5,881 nt of DNA from assembly GCA_031283825.1 (NCBI GenBank), contig JAITAZ010000160.1, positions 1 through 5,881 of the forward strand, given 5' to 3'. Below, in pieces: positions 5,648-5,881 of this stretch (position 1 is the first letter of the stretch; every line of letters starts with the position of its first letter). Made by a program: the position numbers and the translations under genes. This stretch comes from Planctomycetaceae bacterium. GTDB taxonomy: Bacteria > Planctomycetota > Planctomycetia > Pirellulales > Thermoguttaceae. The notes below the pieces were generated by a model. The model saw only the letters and a program-made list of their open reading frames with translations, was not told the DNA's origin and did not search any database.

Positions 5648-5680
5648 TTTAGTTTGTAACCGTTCACGGTTTTTTAATCA

Positions 5681-5742
5681 CGGATAATTCGGGGAATTTT
5701 AAACGCGGATAATATCTGATAGGACGGATAATCGCGGAGAAT
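5681..5742. repeat. degenerate CGGATAAT repeats
   Basis: CGGATAAT occurs exactly at 5681-5688, 5706-5713 and 5725-5732, with variants CGGGGAAT at 5690-5697 and CGGAGAAT at 5735-5742. Spacing is irregular. It looks like a decayed simple-sequence array of the kind common in intergenic DNA, not a set of operator sites. Confidence 0.5.
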
Positions 5743-5843
5743 GGAAATGATGCTTTTGTGGGAGAGAAGTCAATAGATTAAAGGGGATAAAGAATGGAGT
5801 GAATGAGAAATTATAAGATTAATTAAGTGTGAAAAGTATATTA

Positions 5844-5881
5844 AAATAAATAAACCAAACTAAATAAACCTAAATAAATAA
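5844..5881. repeat. AT-rich low-complexity tract at right edge
   Basis: The sequence is nearly all A and T with scattered C, made of repeated TAAATAAA units separated by CC or CCAAAC. It runs off the window end. It could be the AT-rich leader of a gene beyond the edge, but nothing here shows that. Confidence 0.4.

Larger units (their letters stand above)
5283..5672. repeat. 17-bp inverted repeat pair about 390 bp apart, possible miniature element
   Basis: AAACCGTGAACGGTTAC (5283-5299) is the exact reverse complement of GTAACCGTTCACGGTTT (5656-5672). Each copy is itself a near-palindrome (AACCGT and ACGGTT around two bases). The bounded interior has no transposase gene. It could be a non-autonomous miniature element with terminal inverted repeats, or two independent copies of a common palindrome. 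I did not find a convincing flanking target-site duplication. Confidence 0.45.
5101..5881. other. 781-bp gene-free, repeat-rich region upstream of pilM
   Basis: No credible gene lies here. One frame (5288-5500, +) stays open for 70 codons from a GTG, but its end translates a tandem repeat (His-Arg-Glu units), its start sits in a palindrome, and it resembles no family. The part nearest pilM (5101-5280) is very AT-rich and must hold the pilM promoter unless transcription comes from further upstream. No clear -35/-10 pair stands out on the minus strand. The rest is a patchwork of inverted and tandem repeats listed separately. Confidence 0.7.

Overview
This is an AT-rich bacterial window with three convincing protein genes and an unusually dense set of short palindromes and dispersed repeats in every gap. 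The two largest genes form a type IV pilus (T4P) inner-membrane assembly module. Its architecture (a PilM continuous with a PilN-like half, then a PilO-like membrane protein with glycine/proline-rich inserts) is one I associate with Planctomycetota. The AT-rich composition, lack of Shine-Dalgarno motifs and repeat-laden gaps fit a low-GC member of that phylum, but the assignment is inference from protein style, not from a marker gene.

Layout. Positions 1-205 hold no gene but contain three hairpins and a 19-bp tandem repeat. Positions 206-877 (+) encode a histidine phosphatase superfamily protein. Positions 878-1003, between two convergent genes, hold a 23-bp inverted repeat around a 41-nt spacer. 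Positions 1004-2419 (-) encode a bitopic membrane protein with a coiled coil, probably the PilO equivalent. Positions 2420-2658 are a structured gap sharing a 26-nt repeat with the left end of the window. Positions 2659-5100 (-) encode an 813-residue protein with a PilM actin-like ATPase domain, a PilN-type 'NTNLIP' peptide, a transmembrane helix, a coiled coil and a split PilN-like extracytoplasmic domain. Positions 5101-5881 hold no believable gene; they contain a 17-bp tandem repeat before pilM, a 17-bp inverted repeat about 390 bp across, a 9-bp tandem repeat, a 77-bp two-hairpin element and degenerate CGGATAAT repeats.

How the genes work together. In T4P and type II secretion systems, cytoplasmic PilM binds the N-terminal peptide of PilN, PilN pairs with PilO through coiled coils and ferredoxin-like folds, and this platform links the cytoplasmic motor to the outer-membrane machinery. 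Here PilM and PilN appear to be one polypeptide, and the next co-oriented gene would supply PilO. PilP, PilQ, the ATPases and the pilins are not in the window. The histidine phosphatase is on the opposite strand and probably unrelated.

The most interesting points are the PilM-PilN fusion, the phosphatase lacking its second catalytic histidine, and several repeat families recurring in different gaps, which suggest small non-autonomous palindromic elements.
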